Shown here one piece after another: positions 1 through 7,057 of a stretch of DNA of 13,195 nucleotides. The translations under genes and the position numbers were made by a program. The notes under the pieces are model-generated. The model ran no database searches and was not told where the DNA came from. It worked only from the letters and a program-made list of their open reading frames with translations. The first letter of the stretch is position 1. Every line of letters begins with the position of its first letter. The DNA comes from CAZFRF01 sp964540925 (GTDB lineage Bacteria; Patescibacteriota; Microgenomatia; Levybacterales; UBA12049): assembly GCA_964540925.1 (NCBI GenBank), contig CAZIOR010000018.1, positions 1 to 13,195 on the forward strand, written 5' to 3'.

Positions 1-1157
<1,157 letters not shown>

Positions 1158-1174
1158 AAGATTCTTCTCTTCAC

Positions 1175-1187
1175 TTTTTAAAGAGCC
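1175..1187 (-). promoter_or_regulatory. boxA-like antitermination element ahead of 23S
   Basis: The minus strand reads GGCTCTTTAAAAA, close to the E. coli rrn boxA TGCTCTTTAACAA. It sits about 18 bases before the 23S 5' end, as spacer boxA elements do. In the family it loads NusB-NusE to prevent Rho termination of untranslated rRNA. The match and position are seen; the function is inferred. Confidence 0.6.
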
Positions 1188-1196
1188 AACTCTTAC

Positions 1197-1247
1197 TTAT
1201 TTGCGGGTAGCGTCCAAAACATTTTGGAAAGCGCTACGCGCAAATAA
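1197..1247 (-). other. Long hairpin between tRNA-Ala and 23S
   Basis: An inverted repeat pairs 1197-1205 with 1239-1247 (9 bp), then after one G-G mismatch 1207-1212 with 1232-1237 (6 bp), then after a small bulge 1213-1218 with 1223-1228. No T-tract follows on the minus strand, so it does not look like a terminator. Its place between tRNA and 23S suggests a precursor processing stem, for example for RNase III. That role is inferred. Confidence 0.55.
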
Positions 1248-1259
1248 ACAAAAGACTTG

Positions 1260-1332
1260 TGGACCCGAGGAGAGTCGAACTCCCTACCTCCTCATTGCAA
1301 ATGAGGCGTTCAACCGGGTAAACTTCGGGCCC
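1260..1332 (-). tRNA. tRNA-Ala (anticodon UGC)
   Basis: A full 73-base cloverleaf can be folded on the minus strand. The 7-bp acceptor stem is 1326-1332 with 1261-1267. The anticodon stem CCTCA/TGAGG encloses the loop TTTGCAA with anticodon TGC at 1297-1299. The T arm contains TTCGACT. The third acceptor pair is G-U, the G3:U70 identity element of alanine tRNA, which confirms the assignment. The discriminator base is A (1260) and is followed by CAA, so CCA is not encoded and must be added by a nucleotidyltransferase. It lies about 100 bases upstream of 23S, as tRNA-Ala often does in rRNA operons, and is probably cotranscribed from the promoter at 1505-1533. Confidence 0.96.
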
Positions 1333-1377
1333 GTGCCTCGCCATCCACGAAAAAAATTTTACTGATGAATTGTTTTT

Positions 1378-1460
1378 GAGGAAAATTTTAAGAAGTCACT
1401 AAAAACCCTTAAGGTTTAAAAAAGTTATTGTCTTTAGTGTCATCATAAAGTAATTTCCTC
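1378..1460 (-). other. Structured leader of the tRNA-Ala/23S transcript, distal rod
   Basis: Nested inverted repeats are visible. The outer arms are GAGGAAAATT (1378-1387) and AATTTCCTC (1452-1460). The inner arms are CACTAAA (1397-1403) and TTTAGTG (1433-1439). A central AAACC/GGTTT pairing closes the structure. Together they form a rod of about 80 bases between promoter and tRNA. A processing or stabilising role is inferred. I see no ORF here. Confidence 0.45.
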
Positions 1461-1462
1461 GT

Positions 1463-1485
1463 AACTCCAAAGCAAACTTTGGGTT
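1463..1485 (-). other. Hairpin at the 5' end of the rRNA transcript
   Basis: CCAAAG (1467-1472), loop CAAA and CTTTGG (1477-1482) form a 6-bp stem, extended by AAC/GTT across a single-base bulge. It begins about 13 bases after the predicted transcription start near 1498. No T-tract follows, so it is more likely a 5' protective or processing structure than a terminator. Confidence 0.5.
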
Positions 1486-1504
1486 AGATTCATTCACAAG
1501 ATCG

Positions 1505-1533
1505 ATATTATCACAAGGCTAGATAAGTGTCAA
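1505..1533 (-). promoter_or_regulatory. Promoter of the tRNA-Ala/23S unit
   Basis: On the minus strand a consensus -35 TTGACA (1528-1533) is followed by a 17-base spacer and -10 TAATAT (1505-1510). Start of transcription is expected near 1498, about 165 bases before the tRNA. It lies directly after the stop of the small ORF at 1559-1747 and no 16S gene intervenes, so it appears to serve only tRNA-Ala and 23S. Confidence 0.75.
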
Positions 1534-1558
1534 GTCGTGCTTAAGAAGATTTAAAAAA

Positions 1559-1747
1559 TTAATGATGAGCTTGTAATGCCCTAGCATGAGCTTGATCTGC
1601 TCTTTGAAAAGCAGCTTCTACCCCTTTAATTGGGCGATGTGGATGAAATACGACTGGTTTAATTACTGCTTCTTTGGTTGGGTAACCAACTACTGAGTGG
1701 ATTCCTTCTCTACCGCTTAATTCTAATCTCTGAACTGCCATATCCAC
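1559..1747 (-). CDS. Small hypothetical protein (about 60-62 aa), His-containing
   Basis: I do not recognise the family. The 62 aa product is soluble-looking, with motifs such as SVVGYPTKEAVIKPV and FHPHRPIKG and a His/Ala-rich end (AHARALQAHH). The start is GTG at 1747 or ATG at 1741. The promoter immediately upstream places the transcript start at about 1746-1747, so GTG would be a leaderless start and ATG would have a 5-base leader. GC content looks somewhat higher than in neighbouring genes, and the amino acid mix is protein-like. It ends just before the rRNA promoter and follows tspO in the same direction. An alternative is that the transcript is a small RNA. Coding is likely but not certain. 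Confidence 0.6.
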   Translation of the reverse strand: MDMAVQRLELSGREGIHSVVGYPTKEAVIKPVVFHPHRPIKGVEAAFQRADQAHARALQAHH

Positions 1748-1752
1748 CAGAA

Positions 1753-1781
1753 ATTCTAGTCCTATTATTTTAAATTGTCAA
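1753..1781 (-). promoter_or_regulatory. Promoter for the small ORF at 1559-1747
   Basis: The minus strand has TTGACA (1776-1781), a 17-base spacer and TAGAAT (1753-1758). The -35 abuts the tspO stop codon. The -10 ends 5 bases before the GTG at 1747, which predicts a leaderless message. Confidence 0.6.
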
Positions 1782-1782
1782 A

Positions 1783-2250
1783 TTAATTTAAAATAACAAT
1801 AAAAAGATTTAAAACTGAAGCAAAACTTACCCAAGCCAGATATGGAACGAGCAATAAGCTAGCCGCTTTGGAATGTGGCCAAAATTTAAATATTAAAATT
1901 GCAATTGAAAGCCAAAGAGCAATTATGTTTACAAAAGCTAAAGCTGGATTTTGAGCTTCAAAGAAAATAATAGACCAAATAAAATTAAGAAATAGTTGTA
2001 AAGAAAAAAGGGAAATTATCTTTTGCCTATCCTTTTTCAACTTCTTCTCTAAAACTAAAAACAAGGATAATCCCATTAAGAAATATAATGTTGTCCAGAC
2101 AGGACCAAAAACAAAATTTGGTGGACTAAAAAATGGTTTATTTAATCCCGCATACCAGTTTGGAATTGCTGAGATTGTAAAAATTGAACCTAATACCCCT
2201 ACTCCTTCGCACACTAAAACCAATAAAATTAATTTAAAGATTTTATTCAC
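1783..2250 (-). CDS. tspO: TspO/MBR-family membrane protein (tryptophan-rich sensory protein)
   Basis: The 155 aa product matches the usual length and five-helix layout of TspO, a membrane protein that binds porphyrins and related ligands and is linked to oxidative stress and tetrapyrrole handling. Signature residues are present: a W-Y pair (32-33), NKP (37-39), PP (43-44), FGPVW (48-52), LYFLMG (55-60), LNFIWS (88-93) and the C-terminal PYLAWVSFASVLN (136-148). The start is GTG at 2250, because a -35/-10 pair lies exactly 6 bases upstream and the reading begins with the normal charged N-terminus MNKIFK. No Shine-Dalgarno is seen. Ligand and physiological role here are unknown. Confidence 0.93.
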   Translation of the reverse strand: MNKIFKLILLVLVCEGVGVLGSIFTISAIPNWYAGLNKPFFSPPNFVFGPVWTTLYFLMGLSLFLVLEKKLKKDRQKIISLFSLQLFLNFIWSIIFFEAQNPALAFVNIIALWLSIAILIFKFWPHSKAASLLLVPYLAWVSFASVLNLFIVILN

Positions 2251-2256
2251 ACTTTT

Positions 2257-2285
2257 ATGATTGCATTAATTATCTCTGGAGTCAA
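2257..2285 (-). promoter_or_regulatory. Candidate tspO promoter
   Basis: TTGACT (2280-2285), a 17-base spacer and a weak -10 AATCAT (2257-2262, 4 of 6) are followed by 6 bases and then the GTG start. The -10 is poor, but the spacing repeats that of several other genes here. Confidence 0.4.
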
Positions 2286-2292
2286 ATGAAGA

Positions 2293-2790
2293 TTAATTTA
2301 AGTTAAGTGGAATAGTAACTTTATCAATTTCTGAACCATCTTTTGCGCTGTAATCAAAAACTTGTAGAATAATTTGTCCTTTACCTGTTAGACCCGAGAC
2401 TGTGAAATTAAAATCACCAAATTGACCTGCGTCTTTTGCTTTCGCCATTACATTTCCTTCTAATAAAACATTAGATTTTGTATCTGTAACTCTATAATTT
2501 ACATTGTTTTCAAAAACTCTTGCGCTTCCTTTTACCACAAAAACACTACTAACGCTTGAATTTGACACAGGAGAATTAACTATAATATTTCCTGAATTTG
2601 CAGTTACTGTTGATCCATTATTTGTTACCACTTGACCAGGAGCTTGTGTTGGTGAAACTTTTGTTTTTACGGTTGTACCAAATGTCCCTCCAAATTTTGG
2701 ATTTGCTTTTAGAGCCTGCATAATAAAATATGCAATTACAAAAATGATTAAAGCTCCTCCAACAACTAAAGCTAGTTTATCAACTTTCAT
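2293..2790 (-). CDS. Membrane-anchored Gmad2 immunoglobulin-like domain protein
   Basis: The 165 aa protein starts with one transmembrane segment (about 7-27). A Thr/Ser/Asn-rich linker (about 35-66) follows, and then a C-terminal domain (about 68-165) resembling Gmad2, the Ig-like domain first noted in Bacillus spore-germination proteins. Hallmarks are IIVNSPV, KGSARVFENNV, YRV, LLEG, FDYSAKDGSEIDKVTIPL. With the anchor at the N-terminus, the domain should lie outside the membrane. Gmad2 domains occur in many non-sporulating bacteria, so no germination role is implied; cell-surface binding or adhesion is only a guess. The ATG at 2790 follows a promoter by 6 bases, without a Shine-Dalgarno. 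Confidence 0.85.
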   Translation of the reverse strand: MKVDKLALVVGGALIIFVIAYFIMQALKANPKFGGTFGTTVKTKVSPTQAPGQVVTNNGSTVTANSGNIIVNSPVSNSSVSSVFVVKGSARVFENNVNYRVTDTKSNVLLEGNVMAKAKDAGQFGDFNFTVSGLTGKGQIILQVFDYSAKDGSEIDKVTIPLNLN

Positions 2791-2796
2791 AAGCGG

Positions 2797-2825
2797 AGTT
2801 TAGTAAATTAAGATCAGAATGTCAA
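2797..2825 (-). promoter_or_regulatory. Promoter of the Gmad2-domain gene
   Basis: TTGACA (2820-2825), a 17-base spacer and TAAACT (2797-2802) are followed by 6 bases and then ATG. This implies transcription starting at or next to the start codon. Confidence 0.6.
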
Positions 2826-2854
2826 ATAATAGAGGCGGGTTTAACAATAAGTAG

Positions 2855-3772
2855 CTACATATCAGATAGCCATTTTTCTACTTCTAAGGCGGCTGCGCAT
2901 CCATATCCCGCAGCGGTTATCGCTTGCTTATAATGTGAATCGTGAACATCTCCCGCAACGAATACTCCTTCTTTATTAGTTAAGAAATGATCATGAACTT
3001 TTACAAACCCTGCCTCATCTAAATCAATATCTTTAAACACTTTGGTGTTAGGCATATGGCCGATAGCTACAAAAACTCCATCAATTGGCATTTCAGATAT
3101 GCTGTTATCTAGATTATTCTTAACTTTAACTCCAGTTACATTTGTCTCTCCTAAAACCTCGACTACTTCACTATTAAACATAATCTTAATCTTAGGATTT
3201 TCTTTAACTCTTTTTTGCATAATTTCTGATGCCCTAAAACTATCTTTTCTGTGAACTAAAGTCACTGAGTTTGCGAACTTAGTTAAAACCATTGCCTCTT
3301 CCATTGCGCTATCTCCTCCACCAACAACAATTACGTTTTTATTTCTAAAAAACACTGCATCGCAAGGAGCACAACTTGATACACCTCTACCAATTTTTTC
3401 TGCTTCTCCAGGAACCCCTAGCCATTTAGTATCTGCTCCGGTAGCAATGATTACGCTTTTTGTTTTAAAGGTCTTATCTGATGCGGTAATTACAAATGGT
3501 TTAGTCGAAAAATCTGCAGATACAAAATCCTCATCCAAAAACTCTGCTCCAAACTTTTCTGCTTGCTTTCGCATATTTGCCATAAGCTCTGGACCTTGAA
3601 TTCCTTCTGGGAAACCAGGAAAGTTCTCAACTAGAGTTGTTAGCATTAATTGTCCTCCCCATTTGCCACCAGCAATAACCAAAGTTTTTAAATCAGCTCT
3701 GGTGTTATAAATTGCAGCAGTTAATCCTGCGGGACCGCTTCCTATAATGATGACGTCGTACGTTTTTTCCAT
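2855..3772 (-). CDS. trxB: Thioredoxin reductase (NADPH, FAD)
   Basis: The 305 aa enzyme has the low-molecular-weight TrxB length. It passes electrons from NADPH through FAD to thioredoxin in the cytoplasm. Visible motifs in order are the FAD dinucleotide fold GSGPAG (11-16), the redox pair CAPC (134-137) in a segment ending DAVFF, the NADPH fold GGGDSAMEEA (151-160), HRKDSFRA (174-181), which fits NADP phosphate binding, GHMPNT (238-243), and the FAD-binding GVFVAGDVHD (269-278). The active-site pair is CAPC rather than the common CATC. It lies 19 bases after trxA, which encodes its substrate. A -10-like TATACT lies 6 bases upstream of the ATG, so it may also be transcribed on its own. Confidence 0.96.
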   Translation of the reverse strand: MEKTYDVIIIGSGPAGLTAAIYNTRADLKTLVIAGGKWGGQLMLTTLVENFPGFPEGIQGPELMANMRKQAEKFGAEFLDEDFVSADFSTKPFVITASDKTFKTKSVIIATGADTKWLGVPGEAEKIGRGVSSCAPCDAVFFRNKNVIVVGGGDSAMEEAMVLTKFANSVTLVHRKDSFRASEIMQKRVKENPKIKIMFNSEVVEVLGETNVTGVKVKNNLDNSISEMPIDGVFVAIGHMPNTKVFKDIDLDEAGFVKVHDHFLTNKEGVFVAGDVHDSHYKQAITAAGYGCAAALEVEKWLSDM

Positions 3773-3778
3773 ATTTGA

Positions 3779-3784
3779 AGTATA
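3779..3784 (-). promoter_or_regulatory. Possible trxB -10 element
   Basis: TATACT sits in the trxA-trxB gap exactly 6 bases before the trxB ATG, and there is no Shine-Dalgarno. No good -35 is found at 16-18 bases, so it may be weak or coincidental; readthrough from trxA remains likely. Confidence 0.35.
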
Positions 3785-3791
3785 GAGCAGA

Positions 3792-4118
3792 TTATCCGTT
3801 TAAAACAGCTTCTATTTCTCTTTTATAATTATCTTTACTCTGTGCTCCAACTAAAACCTTAACTGGTTGTCCATTTTTAAAAAGCATAACAGTAGGAATA
3901 CTCATGACTCCATAATTTTGAGAAGCTTCTCCATTTACATCAACGTCTAGCTTACCTACTTTTAGTTTCCCTTGATATTCAGTTGCTAACTCTTCAATAA
4001 TTGGACCAACGATTCTGCAAGGAGCACACCAAGTTGCCCAAAAATCTACTAAGACGGGTATTTCTGAAGATAATACTTCTTGTTGAAAATTTTGATCTGT
4101 TAAAACTAAGTCTGCCAT
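3792..4118 (-). CDS. trxA: Thioredoxin
   Basis: The 108 aa product has the normal length of a classical single-domain thioredoxin, a cytoplasmic disulfide reductant. The active site is WCAPC (30-34, redox cysteines 31 and 34), one residue different from the usual WCGPC. The buried aspartate is at 25 (VDFWA), the cis-proline at 75 (SIPT), and the FKNGQPV turn follows. It precedes trxB in the same direction with a 19-base gap, giving a thioredoxin system in one transcription unit. The ATG at 4118 lies 12 bases after the predicted -10, so the leader is short. No clear Shine-Dalgarno is present. Confidence 0.97.
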   Translation of the reverse strand: MADLVLTDQNFQQEVLSSEIPVLVDFWATWCAPCRIVGPIIEELATEYQGKLKVGKLDVDVNGEASQNYGVMSIPTVMLFKNGQPVKVLVGAQSKDNYKREIEAVLNG

Positions 4119-4130
4119 ATCTGCTTTTCT

Positions 4131-4159
4131 AATTTACATAAACTTTTTAATTTCGTCAA
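4131..4159 (-). promoter_or_regulatory. Promoter of trxA-trxB
   Basis: TTGACG (4154-4159), a 17-base spacer and TAAATT (4131-4136) lie 12 bases before the trxA start. The 85 bases between the dehydrogenase start side and trxA hold nothing else recognisable. Confidence 0.55.
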
Positions 4160-4203
4160 CTATGGAATAAAAGTATAGTAACCAAACCCCCTGGATAAAA
4201 TAT

Positions 4204-5205
4204 TTATTCAATAACGTTGATTAGATTGCCCTGTAAATATCCTTTTACATTAGAAATCGTAGTTTCCAGTATTTCTTGAAGAGCCTCTCTACTGTTAAAT
4301 GCGTTGTGAGGCGTAATAATTACATCTTGCTGAGTAAGCAATACATGATTTAAAAGTTGGGTTTTTAAATCTACTTTTGCTAAATAATCCGAAGACAAAA
4401 GCTCTCTTTCTTCTCTTAAATCAGCCTCTTCCTCTAAAACATCTAGGCCAACACCTGAAAAAATACCCTTCTCTAAGCCTTCAGCAATAGCTGCGGTTTC
4501 TATTAATGCTCCTCTTGCAGTATTAATGAGCACTACTCCTTTTTTAAACTTAGCCAATGACTCCATATTAATAATATGTTCTGTTTCTTTTGTATGTGGA
4601 AGATGCAGAGAAACAATATCTGCAGATTGTAGTAATTCATCTAGGCTTACAAAGCTTACTCCTTTAGCTTTAAGATCTTCATCTTCGTGCCTACTGTAAG
4701 CTAAAACTTTCATACCAAAAGCTAAAGCAAGACTAGCAACATTTTTGCCAATATGCCCTGTTCCAATTAAACCAATTGTCTTTCCAAATAAATCAAAGCC
4801 TTCCAAGCCCTCATTGCCAAACTCGCCGTTTCTTGCTCTTTCAACAGAAGAAACTATTTTTCTTGAAATAGCTAACATTAAAGCGAAGGTATGCTCTGCA
4901 ACAGTATGTGATCCATAGGTTGGAACAAAGGAAACTTTAATTCCCTTCTCTTTACAATAATTTACATCTATATGATCATATCCCATTGATCTAGTAGTAA
5001 TAAATTTAAGATTAGGTAATTTATCAATTAACTCTTTAGTTATCTCTGAGTAAATAAAAATGGAAATTGCTTCTGCTTCAGTAAAACTTTCTACATTAGC
5101 TAAAGTCAATTTTTCAGAAGTAGACACTGAATTTTCCAAATTAAGTGTCTTTTTAACATATTCCTCTTCCCAAGGCTCCATTTCAAAAAATACTACTTTG
5201 TACAT
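4204..5205 (-). CDS. D-2-hydroxyacid dehydrogenase, probably D-lactate dehydrogenase type
   Basis: The product of 333 aa (from the ATG at 5205) is a NAD-dependent D-isomer 2-hydroxyacid dehydrogenase that interconverts a 2-oxo acid and a D-2-hydroxy acid, plausibly pyruvate and D-lactate to recycle NADH in fermentation. The Rossmann motif is GLIGTGHIG (145-153). The catalytic Arg is in NTARG (231), the Glu in GLDVLEEE (about 260) and the catalytic His in TPHNAF (300). The upstream block MGYDHIDV and VPTYGSHTVAEHTFAL resembles LdhA-type enzymes. An in-frame start at 5241 would overlap the promoter, so I chose 5205. Exact substrate cannot be told from sequence. Confidence 0.9.
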   Translation of the reverse strand: MYKVVFFEMEPWEEEYVKKTLNLENSVSTSEKLTLANVESFTEAEAISIFIYSEITKELIDKLPNLKFITTRSMGYDHIDVNYCKEKGIKVSFVPTYGSHTVAEHTFALMLAISRKIVSSVERARNGEFGNEGLEGFDLFGKTIGLIGTGHIGKNVASLALAFGMKVLAYSRHEDEDLKAKGVSFVSLDELLQSADIVSLHLPHTKETEHIINMESLAKFKKGVVLINTARGALIETAAIAEGLEKGIFSGVGLDVLEEEADLREERELLSSDYLAKVDLKTQLLNHVLLTQQDVIITPHNAFNSREALQEILETTISNVKGYLQGNLINVIE

Positions 5206-5214
5206 TAGTTTGAG

Positions 5215-5241
5215 AGTATACGATATATTTAGAGTTGTCAA
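5215..5241 (-). promoter_or_regulatory. Promoter of the hydroxyacid dehydrogenase gene
   Basis: TTGACA (5236-5241) is followed by TATACT (5215-5220) at an unusually short 15-base spacing. An alternative -10 TACTCT two bases further on gives 17. The -10 ends 9 (or 7) bases before the ATG at 5205, again a very short leader. It is divergent from the dsbA promoter. Confidence 0.5.
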
Positions 5242-5280
5242 ACAATTCTTTACTTACCTTTTGTATAGTGATTTTTCCTA

Positions 5281-5309
5281 TTGACACCTGTTTTCAAAAA
5301 AAATAAAAT
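5281..5309 (+). promoter_or_regulatory. Promoter of the DsbA-like gene
   Basis: TTGACA (5281-5286), a 17-base spacer and TAAAAT (5304-5309) are followed by 6 bases and then ATG at 5316. This predicts a leaderless message and supports that ATG as the true start. Confidence 0.65.
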
Positions 5310-5315
5310 GCTTGT

Positions 5316-5876
5316 ATGCCAAAGGGCAAATCCATACTNNNNNNNNNNNNNNNNNNNNNNNNNNNNNNNNNNNNNNNNNNNNNNNNNNNNNNNNNNNNNN
5401 NNNNNNNNNNNNNNNNNNNNNNNNNNNNNNNNNNNNNNCTTTACACAGAATCTGAACAGCAATTTATTAAAGAATACGTTGATACTGGAAAAGCAGTTTT
5501 CTATTTTAGACAGTTTGCATTCTTAGGAGATCCTTCAGTTGTTGCAGCTAATGCTGCAGAATGTGCAAATGAACAAGGTAAGTTCTGGGATATGCATAAA
5601 TATTTCTATGACAATCAACCACCAGAAAGCGATACTTCAATGTATACAGTTGATAAATTAACTCAAGTAGCTGGAACCTTAGGAATGGATACCGCTAGCT
5701 TCAATAGCTGCTTAAGTAGCAAAAAATATCAAGCTAATATTGATAAGGATCTAGCTGATGGTCAAGCAGCTGGAGTTACCGGAACACCAGCAACCTTTAT
5801 TAATGGAGTTCAAATTACAGGAGCAGTTCCCTATTCACAAATAAAAGCCCAAATCGAAGCAGCATTAAAAGAATAA
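5316..5876 (+). CDS. DsbA-like thiol oxidoreductase, interrupted by an assembly gap
   Basis: The first 7 residues (MPKGKSI) and the last 145 or so are visible, with unknown sequence between. The C-terminal part is a DsbA/Thioredoxin_4-type fold: YTESEQQFIKEYVDTGKAVFYFRQ, AANAAECANEQGKFWDMH, and the cis-proline loop GVTGTPATFING near the end. Family members make or isomerise disulfides outside the cytoplasmic membrane. The CxxC active site normally lies just before the YTESEQQ segment, so it falls inside the gap. A membrane anchor would also be expected there. Both sides happen to be in frame across 100 N, but the gap length is probably nominal. The stop abuts the convergent ZIP gene stop with no spacer. 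Confidence 0.85.
   Translation: MPKGKSIXXXXXXXXXXXXXXXXXXXXXXXXXXXXXXXXXXLYTESEQQFIKEYVDTGKAVFYFRQFAFLGDPSVVAANAAECANEQGKFWDMHKYFYDNQPPESDTSMYTVDKLTQVAGTLGMDTASFNSCLSSKKYQANIDKDLADGQAAGVTGTPATFINGVQITGAVPYSQIKAQIEAALKE
5339..5438. other. Assembly gap (100 N)
   Basis: Exactly 100 undetermined bases lie inside the DsbA-like gene. This round number is a common placeholder for unknown length. The missing part should hold an anchor, a linker and the CxxC region, which usually needs more than 34 residues. Confidence 0.98.
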
Positions 5877-6629
5877 TTAATGCTCAAGCAGAGAGATTAG
5901 AACATAAACCGTTATTACCCCTAGAACAATCATCAAAGTTTCAAATAAAGCAAAGCCTCTCTTATTCTTTTCATGTATTTCAGGGATTAAATCTGAAGCT
6001 GAAATATAAATAAAGAAACCCGCGGTAACTGAGATAAAGACTGGCAAGAATCCTTCTAATGCGCTACTGAAATAAAAGGTTAAGATTGCTCCCAGTAGAG
6101 AAACCATAGCGCTGGCAACATTAAAACCTAATACTTTTTTAGAACTCAGTCCTTTTTTCAACATGACTGCAAAGTCACCAATCTCCTGAGGAATTTCATG
6201 TGCTCCAACTGCAAGCGCTGTGACAATTCCAAGCGGCATATTAGCTAAAAATGTAGCAGCTATTGCTACTCCATCAATAAAGTTATGAACGCTATCTCCA
6301 AAGGTTATTAAAGCAATAGTTGGCTTTTCCCCTTCTGCATGAGGATGATGATGAATCCAATGAATAAATCTTTCTAAGATAAAGAAAAATAAAAACCCAA
6401 ATAAAGTAGAAACCATTACGACATCTGGAGTTGATTCTTCTAGCGCTTCTGGTATTAAATCAAAAAAAGCAGTACCCAAAAGAGTACCGGCAGCAAAGGA
6501 AATTAATAAATGCGATACCTTTTCAACAAGTTTTTTGTTAAATAACAAAAAAATACCACCAATTAAAGAAGCAACGCTTCCAATAATGGTAAAAACAATA
6601 ATATTTGTTAAGATTGACAATTCTTGCAT
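5877..6629 (-). CDS. ZIP-family divalent metal transporter
   Basis: The 250 aa polytopic membrane protein has the usual eight-helix ZIP layout. It carries the metal-site motifs HNFIDG (115-120, fourth helix) and HEIPQE (144-149, fifth helix), which coordinate the transported ion, plus AAGTLLGTAFFDLIPEA in the second helix and a His-rich loop HHHPHAEG (93-100) before the fourth. Members take up Zn, Fe or Mn into the cytoplasm; zinc is likeliest but not proven. The ATG at 6629 lies within the 3' end of the Fur-family gene (22-base overlap), so the two are surely cotranscribed and the transporter is a natural target of that regulator. A GGAG lies 11 bases upstream, an imperfect Shine-Dalgarno. 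Confidence 0.92.
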   Translation of the reverse strand: MQELSILTNIIVFTIIGSVASLIGGIFLLFNKKLVEKVSHLLISFAAGTLLGTAFFDLIPEALEESTPDVVMVSTLFGFLFFFILERFIHWIHHHPHAEGEKPTIALITFGDSVHNFIDGVAIAATFLANMPLGIVTALAVGAHEIPQEIGDFAVMLKKGLSSKKVLGFNVASAMVSLLGAILTFYFSSALEGFLPVFISVTAGFFIYISASDLIPEIHEKNKRGFALFETLMIVLGVITVYVLISLLEH

Positions 6630-7006
6630 AATCCAAAAAACTCCAATGAATGACTCTTTACCTCAAAGCCTTTATTTTTTTTAATATTTTCTTCTATATC
6701 TGAAACAAAGTCACCGCTTACATCTTCTATGCTTCCGCAATTTGTACAGATTAAGTGATGATGATGGATTTGGGTTTTTTCATATCTATATTTTCCCTCT
6801 CCTAATTCAATTTTCTGCACTACTCCCTTTTTATAAAATAAATCTAAAATTCTATAAACCGTTGCTTGATCAGTAGATAAACCAGATCCCCTAAGATATT
6901 CAATAATTGATTGGACATCATAAGGCTTATCTGCTTTTTCTAAAAAATTTAGAACAGCAACTCTGGAGTTAGTTGATTTAATTCCTAGATCTTTAATATT
7001 TTTCAT
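6608..7006 (-). CDS. Fur-family metalloregulator (Fur/Zur/PerR type)
   Basis: The protein of 132 aa (from the ATG at 7006) has the Fur-family layout. An N-terminal winged helix includes STNSRVAVLNFL (11-22) and the recognition region TDQATVYRILDLF (45-57). A C-terminal metal domain holds HHHHLICTNCG (81-91) and the second pair CKNC (127-130), so two CxxC pairs could form the structural zinc site. Linkage to a ZIP transporter favours a Zur-like repressor of metal uptake, but the sequence cannot exclude iron or peroxide sensing. An ATG at 7024 is in frame, but it lies upstream of the predicted -10, so the 7006 start is preferred. Regulation is likely autogenous through the palindrome at 7013-7023. 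Confidence 0.93.
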   Translation of the reverse strand: MKNIKDLGIKSTNSRVAVLNFLEKADKPYDVQSIIEYLRGSGLSTDQATVYRILDLFYKKGVVQKIELGEGKYRYEKTQIHHHHLICTNCGSIEDVSGDFVSDIEENIKKNKGFEVKSHSLEFFGLCKNCQS

Positions 7007-7012
7007 TCTGGC

Positions 7013-7053
7013 TGATATTATCATATTGTAAATTTAATGCAAACTTTTTGCAA
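7013..7053 (-). promoter_or_regulatory. Promoter and operator sites of the Fur-family/ZIP operon
   Basis: The -35 TTTGCA (7038-7043) and -10 TAATAT (7015-7020) are 17 bases apart. The -10 ends 8 bases before the ATG at 7006. An odd palindrome TGATA-N-TATCA (7013-7023) covers the -10, resembling half of a Fur box. A second pair, ATGCAA-N5-TTGCAA on the plus strand (7037-7053), covers the -35 and matches the operator type seen at 8684-8722. Confidence 0.6.
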
Positions 7054-7057
7054 ACAC

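Noticed and set aside
1260..1560. Possible 16S rRNA 3' end or CRISPR-like repeats upstream of tRNA-Ala
   Set aside because: No anti-Shine-Dalgarno tail or other 16S block is found, and the repeats are single nested inverted arms, not regularly spaced direct repeats.
3042..3254. 70-codon plus-strand frame
   Set aside because: It is the reverse shadow of trxB, whose motifs are continuous across the region.
7001..7024. Upstream ATG at 7024 as start of the Fur-family gene
   Set aside because: It would precede the predicted -10 at 7015-7020, and the family N-terminus fits the ATG at 7006 better.
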